A stretch of 64,000 nt of DNA from contig JADGFD010000009.1 of assembly GCA_016744015.1 (NCBI GenBank), positions 1-64,000 on the forward strand, written 5' to 3'. The translations under genes and the position numbers were made by a program. Of the stretch, positions 35,016 to 43,652 are shown in pieces (the stretch's first letter is position 1; every line of letters begins with the position of its first letter). This DNA comes from Paracoccaceae bacterium. GTDB lineage: Bacteria; Pseudomonadota; Alphaproteobacteria; Rhodobacterales; Rhodobacteraceae. The notes beneath the pieces were generated by a model. The model was given only the letters and a program-made list of their open reading frames with translations, was not told where the DNA came from and made no database searches.

Positions 35016-35750
35016 CTAAAACGGGGCCAGAATTTCAAGAATCTGCTGGCCATAGCGCGGATCTTGCACATCCGAGATCATACCCCGTCCACCATAATAA
35101 ATCCTTGCGCCCGCCATTTTATCGTAGGTGATGGTGTTTTGCCGCGAAATATCTTCAGGGCGAATGATGCCAGTGATCTGCAAATCCCGCAGCTCGCCAT
35201 TCACCCGCACCTCTTGCGTGCCACGCACCACCAAGTGCCCGTTGGCCAGTTCTTGCACGACCGTCCCTGCCACGCGCAACATGATCTGCTCGTTACGGTT
35301 AATACTTCCTGAACCGGTGGTGTTGGACCCACTGGAGAGGCCCACAGCCGGATCAAGCACTTCTGCTCCCAGCTCATTTGCAATCAGGCGGTCCACACCA
35401 AACAGATCGGCAATCGCCATGTTTTCGCCCGCGCTGCGGGTGCGGTTGCTGGAGTTTTGCAGCGTTGCCTGATCATCAATATTAATGATGACCGTTAGAA
35501 TATCCCCCATCCGCGCGGCGCGGCGATCTCCAAAGAGTGAGGCCGGGCCAGAGCGCCAAAGGGAGCCTTGCTCATAAACTTCTCGCCGAGGGGTGGGCGG
35601 GGCCACGGCCATGGCGGCGCGTTCCTCGGCAATATTTGCGGTAATGCCATCATCAACCGCCGAAAGCTGCGGGCCTCGGCCCACTTCCCCAAGCCGCTCA
35701 AGGCAGCCAGACAGCGCCAAAACCATTGTGATTACTAATCCTGTTTTCAT
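35016..35750 (-). CDS. flgH: Flagellar L-ring protein FlgH
   Basis: 244 residues. Lipoprotein signal with LSGC; the family blocks SLWRSGPASLFGDRRAARMGD and LVVRGTQEVRVNGELRDLQ (split where needed) are present, ending RYGQQILEILAPF. Forms the outer-membrane bushing of the rod. Overlaps flgA by four bases. Confidence 0.95.
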   Translation of the reverse strand: MKTGLVITMVLALSGCLERLGEVGRGPQLSAVDDGITANIAEERAAMAVAPPTPRREVYEQGSLWRSGPASLFGDRRAARMGDILTVIINIDDQATLQNSSNRTRSAGENMAIADLFGVDRLIANELGAEVLDPAVGLSSGSNTTGSGSINRNEQIMLRVAGTVVQELANGHLVVRGTQEVRVNGELRDLQITGIIRPEDISRQNTITYDKMAGARIYYGGRGMISDVQDPRYGQQILEILAPF

Positions 35751-36163
35751 AAGCCTACCTCAATTACGCCATCAGCGCCCACGCGGCCAAAAATCACCGC
35801 TTTTGAATCCATATTCATCACCCGCACCCGCTCGCCCACACCCGCGCGCGCCAGCACGCGGCCCTCGGAATAGATGGTGAGCGCGCCGCGGGTAAAACGC
35901 ATAACCACGTTTTGATTGCGCTCTAAAATGGCCGGTGCGCCCAGCGCATCCAGCATTATGGCGCGGCCGGGGTAAATATTTACCCGCGCCTCCATGCCGA
36001 TCACCTGTTCCAGCGCCGTATAAGCCCCGAGCGTATCTGCCTCTGCCAGCGCGACCATTTGTGCGGTAATCACCGTTTGCGCCCGGATGCCGCTGAGCGC
36101 GACCACCGATTGCCCAAAGGCGGGCCAGGCCCAAAGCGCCGCTATAAAAACCAAGCCCCGCAT
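35747..36163 (-). CDS. flgA: Flagellar P-ring assembly chaperone FlgA
   Basis: 138 residues, the short form consisting mainly of the SAF-type C-terminal domain. Signal peptide (FIAALWAWPAFG), then IGMEARVNIYPGRAI, VVMRFTRGALTI and GVGERVRVMNMDSKAVIFGRV. Needed in the periplasm for FlgI polymerisation. Overlaps flgH by four bases and flgG by one. Confidence 0.9.
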   Translation of the reverse strand: MRGLVFIAALWAWPAFGQSVVALSGIRAQTVITAQMVALAEADTLGAYTALEQVIGMEARVNIYPGRAIMLDALGAPAILERNQNVVMRFTRGALTIYSEGRVLARAGVGERVRVMNMDSKAVIFGRVGADGVIEVGL

Positions 36164-36948
36164 TAGCGGATCTGCGTGGTGGCGCCGAGCATCTGGTCAG
36201 CCGCCGTTATGACTTTTGCATTCAGCTCATAGCCCCTCTGCGCTTCGATCAACTCGGTGATTTCGCGCACCGCATCCACCGAGGAGCTTTCAAGATAGCC
36301 CTGCCGCAACGTGCCGCGCCCTTCCACGCCAGCCACGCCCACTTGCGGCGCGCCAGAAGCATTGGTTTCGCGATAATAATTGTTGCCCGTGGCTTCCAGC
36401 CCCGCTTCATTGGTGAAGGTCGCGAGGGTGATTTGGCCCAGCAACTCAGGGTCCACCTGATCCTCAAACATGGCATAAACCTCACCATCAGGGCTGATGC
36501 TAACGCCGCGCGCACCATCCGGCACCGTGATATTGGGCACAATCGGATAGCCCTCGGCAGTCACCAAAAGCCCGTCACCCGTCATCTTGAGCGCACCGTC
36601 GCGGGTAAAGCCGGAAACACCGCTCGGCAGCGCAATTTCAATATAACCCTTACCCTCGATTGACACATCAAGCTCACCGCCGGTTTGGCTGCTCGCGCCC
36701 TGCTCAACATTCATCATGACGGCAGCAGGCCGCACCCCCATGCCCAGCTGCACGCCCACGGGCAGCACCGCCCCCGAGGCCGCGCTGACAGAGCCAGCGG
36801 CCTGCACTTGCCGATACATAAGATCCGCAAACTCAGCCCGCCGGGCGTTATAGGCGGTGGTGTTCATATTGGCGAGGTTGTTGGATATCACTTCAACGCG
36901 CATTTGCTGCGCATCCATGCCGGTAGCGGCGATTTGTAAGGCGTTCAT
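36163..36948 (-). CDS. flgG: Flagellar distal rod protein FlgG
   Basis: 261 residues. Rod-protein N-terminus MNALQIAATGMDAQQMRVEV followed by ISNNLANMNTTAYNARRAEF, and the C-terminal block LIEAQRGYELNAKVI. The central part holds the LLVTAEGYPIVPNI block expected for FlgG. Between flgF and flgA in the operon. Confidence 0.96.
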   Translation of the reverse strand: MNALQIAATGMDAQQMRVEVISNNLANMNTTAYNARRAEFADLMYRQVQAAGSVSAASGAVLPVGVQLGMGVRPAAVMMNVEQGASSQTGGELDVSIEGKGYIEIALPSGVSGFTRDGALKMTGDGLLVTAEGYPIVPNITVPDGARGVSISPDGEVYAMFEDQVDPELLGQITLATFTNEAGLEATGNNYYRETNASGAPQVGVAGVEGRGTLRQGYLESSSVDAVREITELIEAQRGYELNAKVITAADQMLGATTQIR

Positions 36949-36957
36949 AATTCTCTC

Positions 36958-37683
36958 CTATGCACGTTGTCCGAGGGTGCGGGTCACGTTTCTGATCCGC
37001 TCATGCTCGTTTTCCAAAAATTTCATCCCCATTTCATAGGTGCGTTGCACCTCGATCATCCGCGCCATTTCGGTCACGGGGTTCACGTTGGAGCCTTCCA
37101 CAAAGCCTTGCAACACGATGGCGTTTTCCATCGCCAGCGGCTCATCTGCACCGGGGTCAAACAGCGTGCCGTGCTGGCGCAAAAGCGCCGCCTCGTCCTG
37201 TACGTCAAAAATGCCGACCTGCGCCAAAGGGTTGCCATCTGCGCTTACGGTGCCATCTTGCGCCACACTCACATGGGCTGCATCTGGCGGAATGAAAATT
37301 GGCGCACCACCCACATCAAGCAGGCGCAAACCATCAGGGTTCACCATCTCGCCTTCGGTATTCAGCGCAAAAGCCCCTGCCCTTGTCAGCCGGTTTCCCT
37401 CAGGCGTTTCCACCATAAAATAACCGCGGCCCTGAATGGCGAGGTCCATCTGGTTGCCCGTTTGGTTCATCGAACCTTGTGACGGGTCCGAAAACCGCGC
37501 GCGTGCTGCGGCCATAGCCACACCGCCGCCCTCATTAGGCAGGGCCTCCAGCATTTCGGTAAATACCACGCCCTCACGGCGAAAGCCGCTGGTGGAAATA
37601 TTGGCCACGTTATTGGCCACAACCTGCATTTCTTTCCAAAGGCCGGTTTGGCGGCTCAGGGTTACATATCCGGCGGTTTCCAT
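36958..37683 (-). CDS. flgF: Flagellar proximal rod protein FlgF
   Basis: 241 residues. Starts METAGYVTLSRQTGLWKEMQ, then VVANNVANISTSGFRREGVV; ends with VNPVTEMARMIEVQRTYEMG. Pairs with FlgG in the rod. Nine bases before flgG. Confidence 0.95.
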   Translation of the reverse strand: METAGYVTLSRQTGLWKEMQVVANNVANISTSGFRREGVVFTEMLEALPNEGGGVAMAAARARFSDPSQGSMNQTGNQMDLAIQGRGYFMVETPEGNRLTRAGAFALNTEGEMVNPDGLRLLDVGGAPIFIPPDAAHVSVAQDGTVSADGNPLAQVGIFDVQDEAALLRQHGTLFDPGADEPLAMENAIVLQGFVEGSNVNPVTEMARMIEVQRTYEMGMKFLENEHERIRNVTRTLGQRA

Positions 37684-37692
37684 CTTGGCTCC

Positions 37693-37959
37693 TTAGTTCC
37701 CGGCAATGCGGGGTAAAATTTGATCATTGAAAAACGCCACCAATAGCGCGCCGGAATAGCTCATAGAGAGCCAAAAGGCGGCTAGAATGGCCCCGAGCTT
37801 GGGCACAAAAGTTAACGTCATTTCTTGCACTGAAGTCAGCGCTTGAAACAGGCCGATGGCAAGGCCGACAATGAGCGCCACACCAAGCACCGGTGTAGAC
37901 ACAATCAGCGCTAGCCAAAGGCCTTCACGCAGCACATCAAGCAACTCGCCCTCAGTCAT
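37693..37959 (-). CDS. fliQ: Flagellar export gate protein FliQ
   Basis: 88 residues, two membrane helices; VQEMTLTFVPKLGAILAAF is the FliQ signature. Part of the FliPQR export gate in the inner membrane. Here it is encoded among rod genes rather than beside fliP; it overlaps fliE by one base. Confidence 0.94.
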   Translation of the reverse strand: MTEGELLDVLREGLWLALIVSTPVLGVALIVGLAIGLFQALTSVQEMTLTFVPKLGAILAAFWLSMSYSGALLVAFFNDQILPRIAGN

Positions 37960-38249
37960 TATACCGGCATCCGCAATATTTCTTGGTAAGCCTCGACCAC
38001 ACGGTCGCGCACGCTTACGGCGGTTTGGATGGCCATCTCAGAGGCGGCCAATGCCTCAACTACGGTTTGCGCATCCGCCTTGCCGGTCATGCCGGCAATC
38101 GCGGCATTTTCACCCGCCTGCATGGTGGCCATAAAATCATTTGCCATTTCGGCAAACAGGCCACTGCCGTTGCTTTGAGGCCCATCAGGCTTCGCAATAT
38201 TTTGGGCATTTGTGTATAGCTGGGAGGCTATGTGGGGGTTGGTTTCCAT
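37959..38249 (-). CDS. fliE: Flagellar rod adaptor protein FliE
   Basis: 96 residues. The C-terminal phrase VVEALAASEMAIQTAVSVRD and final VEAYQEILRMPV are diagnostic. Links the MS ring/export gate to the rod. Confidence 0.93.
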   Translation of the reverse strand: METNPHIASQLYTNAQNIAKPDGPQSNGSGLFAEMANDFMATMQAGENAAIAGMTGKADAQTVVEALAASEMAIQTAVSVRDRVVEAYQEILRMPV

Positions 38250-38261
38250 GGGTCAGCCTTT

Positions 38262-38654
38262 CTAGCGTCGCAGGAGTTCAAGAATCGAAGATGCCATTTG
38301 CCGAGACTGGTCAAACATCTTCAGGTTTGCTTCATAAGAGCGCTGCGCCTCGCGGGCGTCAGCGATCTGCACCATCAGGTCCACGTTGGACCCTTGGTAA
38401 TAGCCGTTTTCATCAGCTAAAGGATGGCCGGGGTCATACACCTCTGGCAGCTCCGCATTGCTCAGCTCCACACGGCCGGTTTGCACCTGCCCGCTGTTTT
38501 CCATAAAATCGCTCACCGCCTGAAAGCTCACGCTTTTGGCTTTAAAGCCCGGCGTATCGGCATTGGCGATGTTTTCTGACACCAGCCGTAGCCTTGCGGC
38601 CTGTGCGGCCATGCCCGAGGCCGAAGCCGACATGGATGCGCTAAAATCACTCAT
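38262..38654 (-). CDS. flgC: Flagellar proximal rod protein FlgC
   Basis: 130 residues. N-terminal LVSENIANADTPGFKAKSVS and C-terminal NVDLMVQIADAREAQRSYEA with LKMFDQSRQMASSILEL. Follows flgB after 12 bases. Confidence 0.95.
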   Translation of the reverse strand: MSDFSASMSASASGMAAQAARLRLVSENIANADTPGFKAKSVSFQAVSDFMENSGQVQTGRVELSNAELPEVYDPGHPLADENGYYQGSNVDLMVQIADAREAQRSYEANLKMFDQSRQMASSILELLRR

Positions 38655-38666
38655 TCGGGTTCTCCC

Positions 38667-39041
38667 TTATTTGCGCCCCATACTGGTGCGCATTATTTGT
38701 AAAGACTTTTGATAAATGCCGATGGCCATATCGTGCTGCCGACGAATATCGCTGGAGCGCATCATCTCGGCCTCTAGCGATACCGTGTTGCCATTAGGCG
38801 ACTCGATCCCAAACGGGCTGGTAAACACGGTTTCATTCCGGTTGGTGATGTGCCCTGCCCGCGTGCCCCGCAGGCCCAAAGCACTTTCTGCCGCAAAGCT
38901 ATCTTCAAAGGCCACAAGGTCCCGTGCTTTAAAACCGGGCGTATCAGCGTTGGCGATATTTTCCGCCACAATCGCTTGGCGATCACTGGCATGGCGGGTC
39001 AAACCGCTCGCCAGCTGAAAAATTGTCATATTTTGTATCAT
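38667..39041 (-). CDS. flgB: Flagellar proximal rod protein FlgB
   Basis: 124 residues. IVAENIANADTPGFKARDL and the C-terminal MAIGIYQKSLQIMRTSMGR are typical. First gene of the long leftward operon. GGAG lies ten bases before the first ATG; ATG at 39029 is an alternative. Confidence 0.93.
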   Translation of the reverse strand: MIQNMTIFQLASGLTRHASDRQAIVAENIANADTPGFKARDLVAFEDSFAAESALGLRGTRAGHITNRNETVFTSPFGIESPNGNTVSLEAEMMRSSDIRRQHDMAIGIYQKSLQIMRTSMGRK

Positions 39042-39065
39042 TCGGGGCTTCTCCTCCGATAAATT

Positions 39066-39080
39066 TGAACCAAGAATTAA
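39066..39080. promoter_or_regulatory. CtrA-like site between flgB and fliI
   Basis: TGAA-N7-TTAA followed by CC, one mismatch to the CtrA consensus TTAA-N7-TTAA(CC). It lies in the 89-base divergent control region. Confidence 0.35.
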
Positions 39081-39130
39081 CCAGTGTTGGTGAATAAAGG
39101 GTAACCAACAGCCAGAATGGATACAGTTTT

Positions 39131-40576
39131 ATGCAATTTGATTTCGCCCCCCTCACCAGCAAACTTGCCGCGATTCGCCCCGTCACACGCTTCGGGCGGG
39201 TTATAGGGGTAGATAGCGGCTCTATACGTATAGAAGGCCTCAGCCTGCACGCTCGCGTAGGGGACCAAATCACAATTGCTGCCGATGCAGGGGATTCCCG
39301 TGGCGGCGAAGTGGTCGCACTGGCCCCCGATGAAATCCGCGCCATGTCTTACGATTCGCCCCAAGGTGTGGCGATCGGAGACTTGGTTTCGCTTGATGGC
39401 GTCAGTGGTGCCGCCGCCAGCCCCTCATGGATAGGCCGCATAGTAGATGCCTTTGGCCAGCCGCTTGATGGCGAGCCGCTTTTCCAAGGCCTGGAGAGCG
39501 CGCCGCTGCACCGCGCCCCGCCGCCCGCCGCCCTGCGCCGCCGCATGGGCGCGCGGCTAAATACCAGCTTGGGAATTTTTGACACCATGCTGCCGCTGGC
39601 GCGCGGCCAGCGCATAGGCATTTTTGCTGGCTCCGGCGTGGGTAAAACCACCCTGCTGGGTGATCTCGCCAAAGGCTTGGAGGCCGACGTGGTGGTGATT
39701 GGCCTGATCGGTGAGCGCGGCCGTGAGTTGCGGGATTTTGTAGAAGAAACCCTCGGAGAAGAAGGTATGTCCCGCGCCGTGGTTGTGGCCGCCACCTCCG
39801 ACCAATCCCCCCTGATAAAGCGCCGCGCCGCATGGATGGCGATGGCCACCGCCGAGGCCTTCCGTGACCAAGGCAAACACGTGTTGCTGCTACTTGACAG
39901 CATCACCCGCTTCGCCGAAGCCCACCGAGAAATCGCGCTTACAGCGGGCGAGGCCCCAAGCTTGCGCGCCTACCCCCCCTCCACCGCCAACCAAATCGCC
40001 CAACTTGCCGAGCGCGCCGGCCCCGGCCCGCAAGGCTGCGGCGATATTACGGCGGTGTTTAGTGTACTGGTGGCAGGCTCTGATATGGAAGAACCCGTGG
40101 CCGACATTACCCGCGGCGTGCTCGACGGCCATATCGTGCTGGACCGTGAAATCGCCGAGCGCGGCCGCTTTCCGGCAGTCGATGTGCGGCGCTCTGTTTC
40201 CCGTTGCCTGCCCGGCGTGGCCAACACCGGCGAAAACACCCTGATAAATCACGCCCGCCGCATCATCTCAGCCTATGAAAAAGCCGCTCCGATGATCCAA
40301 ACCGGCCTTTATGTGCGCGGCTCTGACCCGCTGGTCGATGAAGCCATCACCTATTGGCCCAAGCTCGACGCGTTTTTCACCCGTTCCGGCTTTGCCAATA
40401 CCGATGACGCCTTCATAGAGTTTGCCAACCTCATGGGCCAAGCTGACCCAAACCACGCGCCCGAAGAGCCAACATTAAACGACCGCCCGCGCGCCTTTCC
40501 CACTGGCTCTCTTGCCGCGTCAGAAAAACCAACCCCAGAGCTAGATGTGCGCATCAACACCGCCCCCGCCGATTAA
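39131..40576 (+). CDS. fliI: Flagellum-specific ATPase FliI
   Basis: 481 residues. Walker A GSGVGKT at 167-173 and LLLLDSITRFAEAHREIA with Walker B, followed by LRAYPPSTANQIAQLAER. Hydrolyses ATP to deliver substrates to the flagellar export gate. Transcribed alone, divergently from flgB. No SD is obvious before the ATG. Confidence 0.96.
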   Translation: MQFDFAPLTSKLAAIRPVTRFGRVIGVDSGSIRIEGLSLHARVGDQITIAADAGDSRGGEVVALAPDEIRAMSYDSPQGVAIGDLVSLDGVSGAAASPSWIGRIVDAFGQPLDGEPLFQGLESAPLHRAPPPAALRRRMGARLNTSLGIFDTMLPLARGQRIGIFAGSGVGKTTLLGDLAKGLEADVVVIGLIGERGRELRDFVEETLGEEGMSRAVVVAATSDQSPLIKRRAAWMAMATAEAFRDQGKHVLLLLDSITRFAEAHREIALTAGEAPSLRAYPPSTANQIAQLAERAGPGPQGCGDITAVFSVLVAGSDMEEPVADITRGVLDGHIVLDREIAERGRFPAVDVRRSVSRCLPGVANTGENTLINHARRIISAYEKAAPMIQTGLYVRGSDPLVDEAITYWPKLDAFFTRSGFANTDDAFIEFANLMGQADPNHAPEEPTLNDRPRAFPTGSLAASEKPTPELDVRINTAPAD

Positions 40577-40612
40577 ACTTGCCCCTAACCGCGCCGCTGT
40601 TACGCTTGCAGA

Positions 40613-41427
40613 ATGGAACCCATCGACGCCCCATCCCGCCGTGCGGTAAAGCCCATAATCCGCTATCCGGATGACAACCTGCCGCGGCCAAACCTAGCAC
40701 TTTATCAAGCCGCTAGCAAAGGGGCCACCCTCGTGGATGAAGTCACTATCCCGCCCCGCGATGCCCGCTGCTTCACGGTGCCAGCAGGCCATTTCTCTCG
40801 AATCACGTCGGTTGAAGGCCCACACGTCGGAGACCTCAACCTGTGGAACGCAGAGAACCTTACCGAGCGTTTTTACTCCGGCAAAACCCGCGCCCTGCAT
40901 GGCACGCACATCACCACCGGCCAGCAAATGTGGTCCTCGTTTCCCACTCTGCGTCCCATGGTCACCATCGTAAAAGACACCCTCAGCTGGTACGGGATCA
41001 ACAAATTCGGCGGCTCGGTGCATGATGTCATCGGCACCCGCTGCGCCCCCCACATTAACACCCTACTAAGCGGCGGGCAGTGTCACCATTGCTGCCACTC
41101 CAACCTGATCCGCGCTCTTGCAACCCATACCGGCCTTCCGCTCAAAGCGGCCGAGCCGCACATCCATGACGTGCTCAACGTCTTTATCGCACCGGTTTCA
41201 CCCGCGATACCGGCCGGTATTTTATGAAAACCAGCTCCGTGCGCCCCAATGACTACATTGAGTTCTTCGCCGAGCTCCCCCTCCTCGGCCCGCTTTCCGC
41301 CTGCCCCGGCGGAGATTTCTCAAGCGAGCATTCCAGTGACGCCGCCTGCGGCTACCCGCTTTTGATGCAGATTTTTAAACCTGACCCGACGGCGCTAGAA
41401 AGTTGGCAGCCCCTGCAACCAACGGAT
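40613..41427 (+). pseudogene. DUF1989 (urea carboxylase-associated type) gene with frameshift
   Basis: The first frame (to 41227) has the family blocks KGATLVDEVTIPPRDARCF, GDLNLWNAENLTERFYSG and HCCHSNLIRAL up to HDVLNVF. The next expected phrase TGFTRDTGRYFMK is encoded in another frame from about 41190, and the second frame continues VRPNDYIEFFAELPLLGPLSACPGGD. A one-base deletion near 41190 explains this. The true C-terminus is not clear because a family-P repeat begins shortly after. A sequencing error would give the same picture. Confidence 0.7.
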
Positions 41428-41451
41428 ATGACCAAAGCCACAGCACCTGAC

Positions 41452-41499
41452 GCGGCGCGTCTACCGTTATGCTGCTTGGGAATGCCATGCTCGCGCCGC
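41452..41499 (+). repeat. 48 bp palindromic repeat (family P), copy 5
   Basis: Begins GCGGCGCGTCTACCGTTATG and ends ATGCTCGCGCCGC, 48 bases. Copy 6 follows in inverse orientation after 41 bases, the same arrangement as copies 2 and 3. Confidence 0.7.
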
Positions 41500-41540
41500 A
41501 CTGAAACCGCAGCGCCCTTGGCAAGCGACCAAGGTGCAGC

Positions 41541-41587
41541 GCGGCGCGTGCGCATTGCTTACCCCAACCACAGTGTTGCCGCGCCGC
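41541..41587 (-). repeat. 47 bp palindromic repeat (family P), copy 6
   Basis: On the minus strand it begins GCGGCGCGGCAACACTGTGG, with GTTGGGGTAAG in the centre, and ends GCGCACGCGCCGC. Between copies 5 and 6, CCTTGG and CCAAGG can also pair. Confidence 0.7.
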
Positions 41588-41624
41588 CACCGAGCGTAGC
41601 GAGGCGATGGCCGGAGGCCTCAAT

Positions 41625-41996
41625 TTATTCTCCTGCACGATGCAAAATCAGCAGCTCCACGCGCTTAAGCTCTCGCAACACACGGTCCGCCTGAAGCTGG
41701 GGCATAAAGCTCAGCTTTAGCATGGCCGCCATCAACAAGAGCACCGCCGCACTCATGCCCCATTTTACCGCAGCCAAAACCTCTACAGTGCCAAAAAACT
41801 TCCAGGCCGCCCAAAACCCGGCCACAAACATAGCGCTCTGTGCCAGCATAATCACCCAGCTTACCCAGCCCAGCTTGCCGCTAAACAGCCCCATCGCGAG
41901 GCTAAAATATCCAAGCTCCTCGGTGCTTACAATAATCTCGCTTTCCTGCTCTGTCAGCGCCTCTTTGATCAGGTCGTCAATACTTGTCATCTTCAT
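41625..41996 (-). CDS. DUF6768-like membrane protein, probable partner of the ECF sigma factor
   Basis: 123 residues: a polar N-terminus (IDDLIKEALTEQESEII), two membrane helices (about 45-68 and 75-93), then a charged tail with RVLRELKRVELL. It overlaps the sigma factor gene by 20 bases, so the two are tightly coupled. Genes of this type regularly accompany ECF sigma factors in alphaproteobacteria; an anti-sigma role is inferred from position and topology. Confidence 0.65.
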   Translation of the reverse strand: MKMTSIDDLIKEALTEQESEIIVSTEELGYFSLAMGLFSGKLGWVSWVIMLAQSAMFVAGFWAAWKFFGTVEVLAAVKWGMSAAVLLLMAAMLKLSFMPQLQADRVLRELKRVELLILHRAGE

Positions 41997-42501
41997 ATCC
42001 TTTCAGATGGGTTTTAAGTTCGCTCCTTGCCTTGGAGAGCCGAGATTTGACGGTGCCTTCCGGCACATCCATCGCCAAAGCCACCTCACGCAGGCTCATT
42101 TCTTCTATATAAAACAATCGTATAGTGGCGGCCTGCACTGGCTTGAGCCGATCAATCGCCGCCCGCACAGAACCGGTCTCCTCAAAGGCCAACTCAGGCA
42201 GGTCCGCCTCTACCGCCCGCGCTTTTATGTTCCGATCAATCTGGCGGGCACAGCGGCGCGAGGTTATCCTGTAAGCCCAAGCCATAAACGCCGCATCATC
42301 TCGCAGCTTGATCAAGCCCTGCGAGATGCCCACCCAGGCTTCCTGCACGGCATCCTTTGCCTCCTCACGGTGGCCAAGCAGCCGGTAAGCATGGGCAAAT
42401 AAGCGCGGGCCAAAATGCTGCACCAAAGCCCTAAAGGCTGCACGGTCATTCAGCCGTGCGCGGCCTGCCAAATAGGCGATATAGGCTTTGTCATTTTGCA
42501 C
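41977..42501 (-). CDS. ECF-type RNA polymerase sigma factor
   Basis: 174 residues with sigma region 2 (LFAHAYRLLGHREEAKDAVQEAW) and region 4 (FYIEEMSLREVALAMDVPEG followed by TVKSRLSKARSEL); no region 3. Split forms of the same motifs are LLGHREEAKDAVQEAW and MSLREVALAMDVPEGTVKSR. It probably controls its own operon and the divergent small gene. The shared control region contains a strong AT-rich inverted repeat. Confidence 0.88.
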   Translation of the reverse strand: MQNDKAYIAYLAGRARLNDRAAFRALVQHFGPRLFAHAYRLLGHREEAKDAVQEAWVGISQGLIKLRDDAAFMAWAYRITSRRCARQIDRNIKARAVEADLPELAFEETGSVRAAIDRLKPVQAATIRLFYIEEMSLREVALAMDVPEGTVKSRLSKARSELKTHLKGYEDDKY

Positions 42502-42559
42502 GTTTTACACTCTGAATTGCGTTGCTTTCAGGGTATAGTGGCGCAAAATATGCGATTGG

Positions 42560-42594
42560 TTCAAATTATTTTCGAAATTAGAAAATAATTTGAA
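42560..42594. promoter_or_regulatory. AT-rich perfect inverted repeat between ECF sigma gene and small membrane-protein gene
   Basis: 14-base arms TTCAAATTATTTTC and GAAAATAATTTGAA around GAAATTA. It sits in the middle of the 147-base divergent control region, 58 bases upstream of the sigma-factor start and 54 bases upstream of the small gene. An operator for a dimeric regulator or an attenuator hairpin are both possible. Confidence 0.5.
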
Positions 42595-42648
42595 TAGCGC
42601 GGTTGATAGCGCTAGACCAAGGGTAGGGATAACACAAAAGGAAAGCCG

Positions 42649-42804
42649 ATGAAAATTGCCGACGCATTTCTATGGCCAGGCACCAAGGTTTGTGAGCGCC
42701 TTGGGATCAACCCTGAGGGCGATGGCGCATTGCTCCGCTGGATGGTGAACACGTTGGTTTATTTGGTCGTGAGCCTGCTGGTTGTGTGGGTCATTATGGG
42801 CTAA
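42649..42804 (+). CDS. Small single-pass membrane protein
   Basis: 51 residues: a soluble start MKIADAFLWPGTKVCERLGI, then GDGALLRWMVNT, then one C-terminal membrane helix LVYLVVSLLVVWVIMG. AAGGAAA precedes the ATG at good spacing, which supports translation. Divergent from the ECF sigma gene and possibly regulated by it. No family recognised. Confidence 0.55.
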   Translation: MKIADAFLWPGTKVCERLGINPEGDGALLRWMVNTLVYLVVSLLVVWVIMG

Positions 42805-42818
42805 CACCCAGCCAATAA

Positions 42819-43652
42819 TTACAGATCGCGCCGGTTAAACGCGGCAAAGCTGGCAGCGGCGGTCACTGCATTCTGCATCAATGTCAGCGCCCCCATGCCT
42901 TTTGTCAGTGGGCCGGGGCCATTATTTATTTGCTCTTGCGCAAAAAAATTCCGCAACAGCTTATCCACATTTTCAGGGTCTTGAAAAACATCCAAGGACT
43001 TACTGCCAAACACCCGCTCATTGGCTTCCTGAAAGAGCGCGCGCTGGCGGTCAAGATCCAAAGTGCCAATTGTGCTGGGCAGGCCCAAGGCGGTTTCAAG
43101 CACCTCACGCAGCGGTGGATTGGCCATAACCTGAAACCACCCCGTGGTTTCGGCAAAAGGCCCATCAGCATATCTGCCAATTTCACGCTCCAAATTCAGC
43201 GCCAAGCGCATAGAGCTATCGGACTCTCCCACCGCCTTTTCAAACTGGCGCACCTCGTAAGCCTCGGTGATATTTTGTGCAAAATCAGATTCCCCCACAC
43301 GCGAGCCACCAGCATTGCCAAAGCCGAAGGCCTCGGCAAATTCGCGGTAGCGGGTATCTGTCAGCTTCAGCGCAAACGCGCCATCATCCTCGCTGCCCTC
43401 CTCCAAAACTTTCTTGAAAAAGAACTTGTCGGCTACATTATCTTCCAGCCCAAAGGCCCCGAGCGCGACCTTAAACAGGTTGAAATCATTCACCAAATCT
43501 TCGGCAGACGCGATTTTGGAAATGTTTTCCTTGAAGTACGTCAACTCACGGTCAAGCGCGGGCGACGCCACAAACGCCGCCTGCTGGCTTTCTTGAGTGC
43601 GCTGCATAAAGCGCCAGCCGGCAATGCCGCCAATGGGGGCTGAGGGGATCAT
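42819..43652 (-). CDS. DUF1217-family flagellar-cluster protein
   Basis: 277 residues. Recurrent DUF1217 features: ELTYFKENISKIASAEDLVNDFNLFKVALGAFGLED near the start (read as SAEDLVNDFNLFKVALGAFG), a middle repeat of similar helical units, and a hydrophobic end. The family occurs almost only in alphaproteobacterial flagellar clusters; its role is unknown. Overlaps flbT by four bases. Confidence 0.82.
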   Translation of the reverse strand: MIPSAPIGGIAGWRFMQRTQESQQAAFVASPALDRELTYFKENISKIASAEDLVNDFNLFKVALGAFGLEDNVADKFFFKKVLEEGSEDDGAFALKLTDTRYREFAEAFGFGNAGGSRVGESDFAQNITEAYEVRQFEKAVGESDSSMRLALNLEREIGRYADGPFAETTGWFQVMANPPLREVLETALGLPSTIGTLDLDRQRALFQEANERVFGSKSLDVFQDPENVDKLLRNFFAQEQINNGPGPLTKGMGALTLMQNAVTAAASFAAFNRRDL

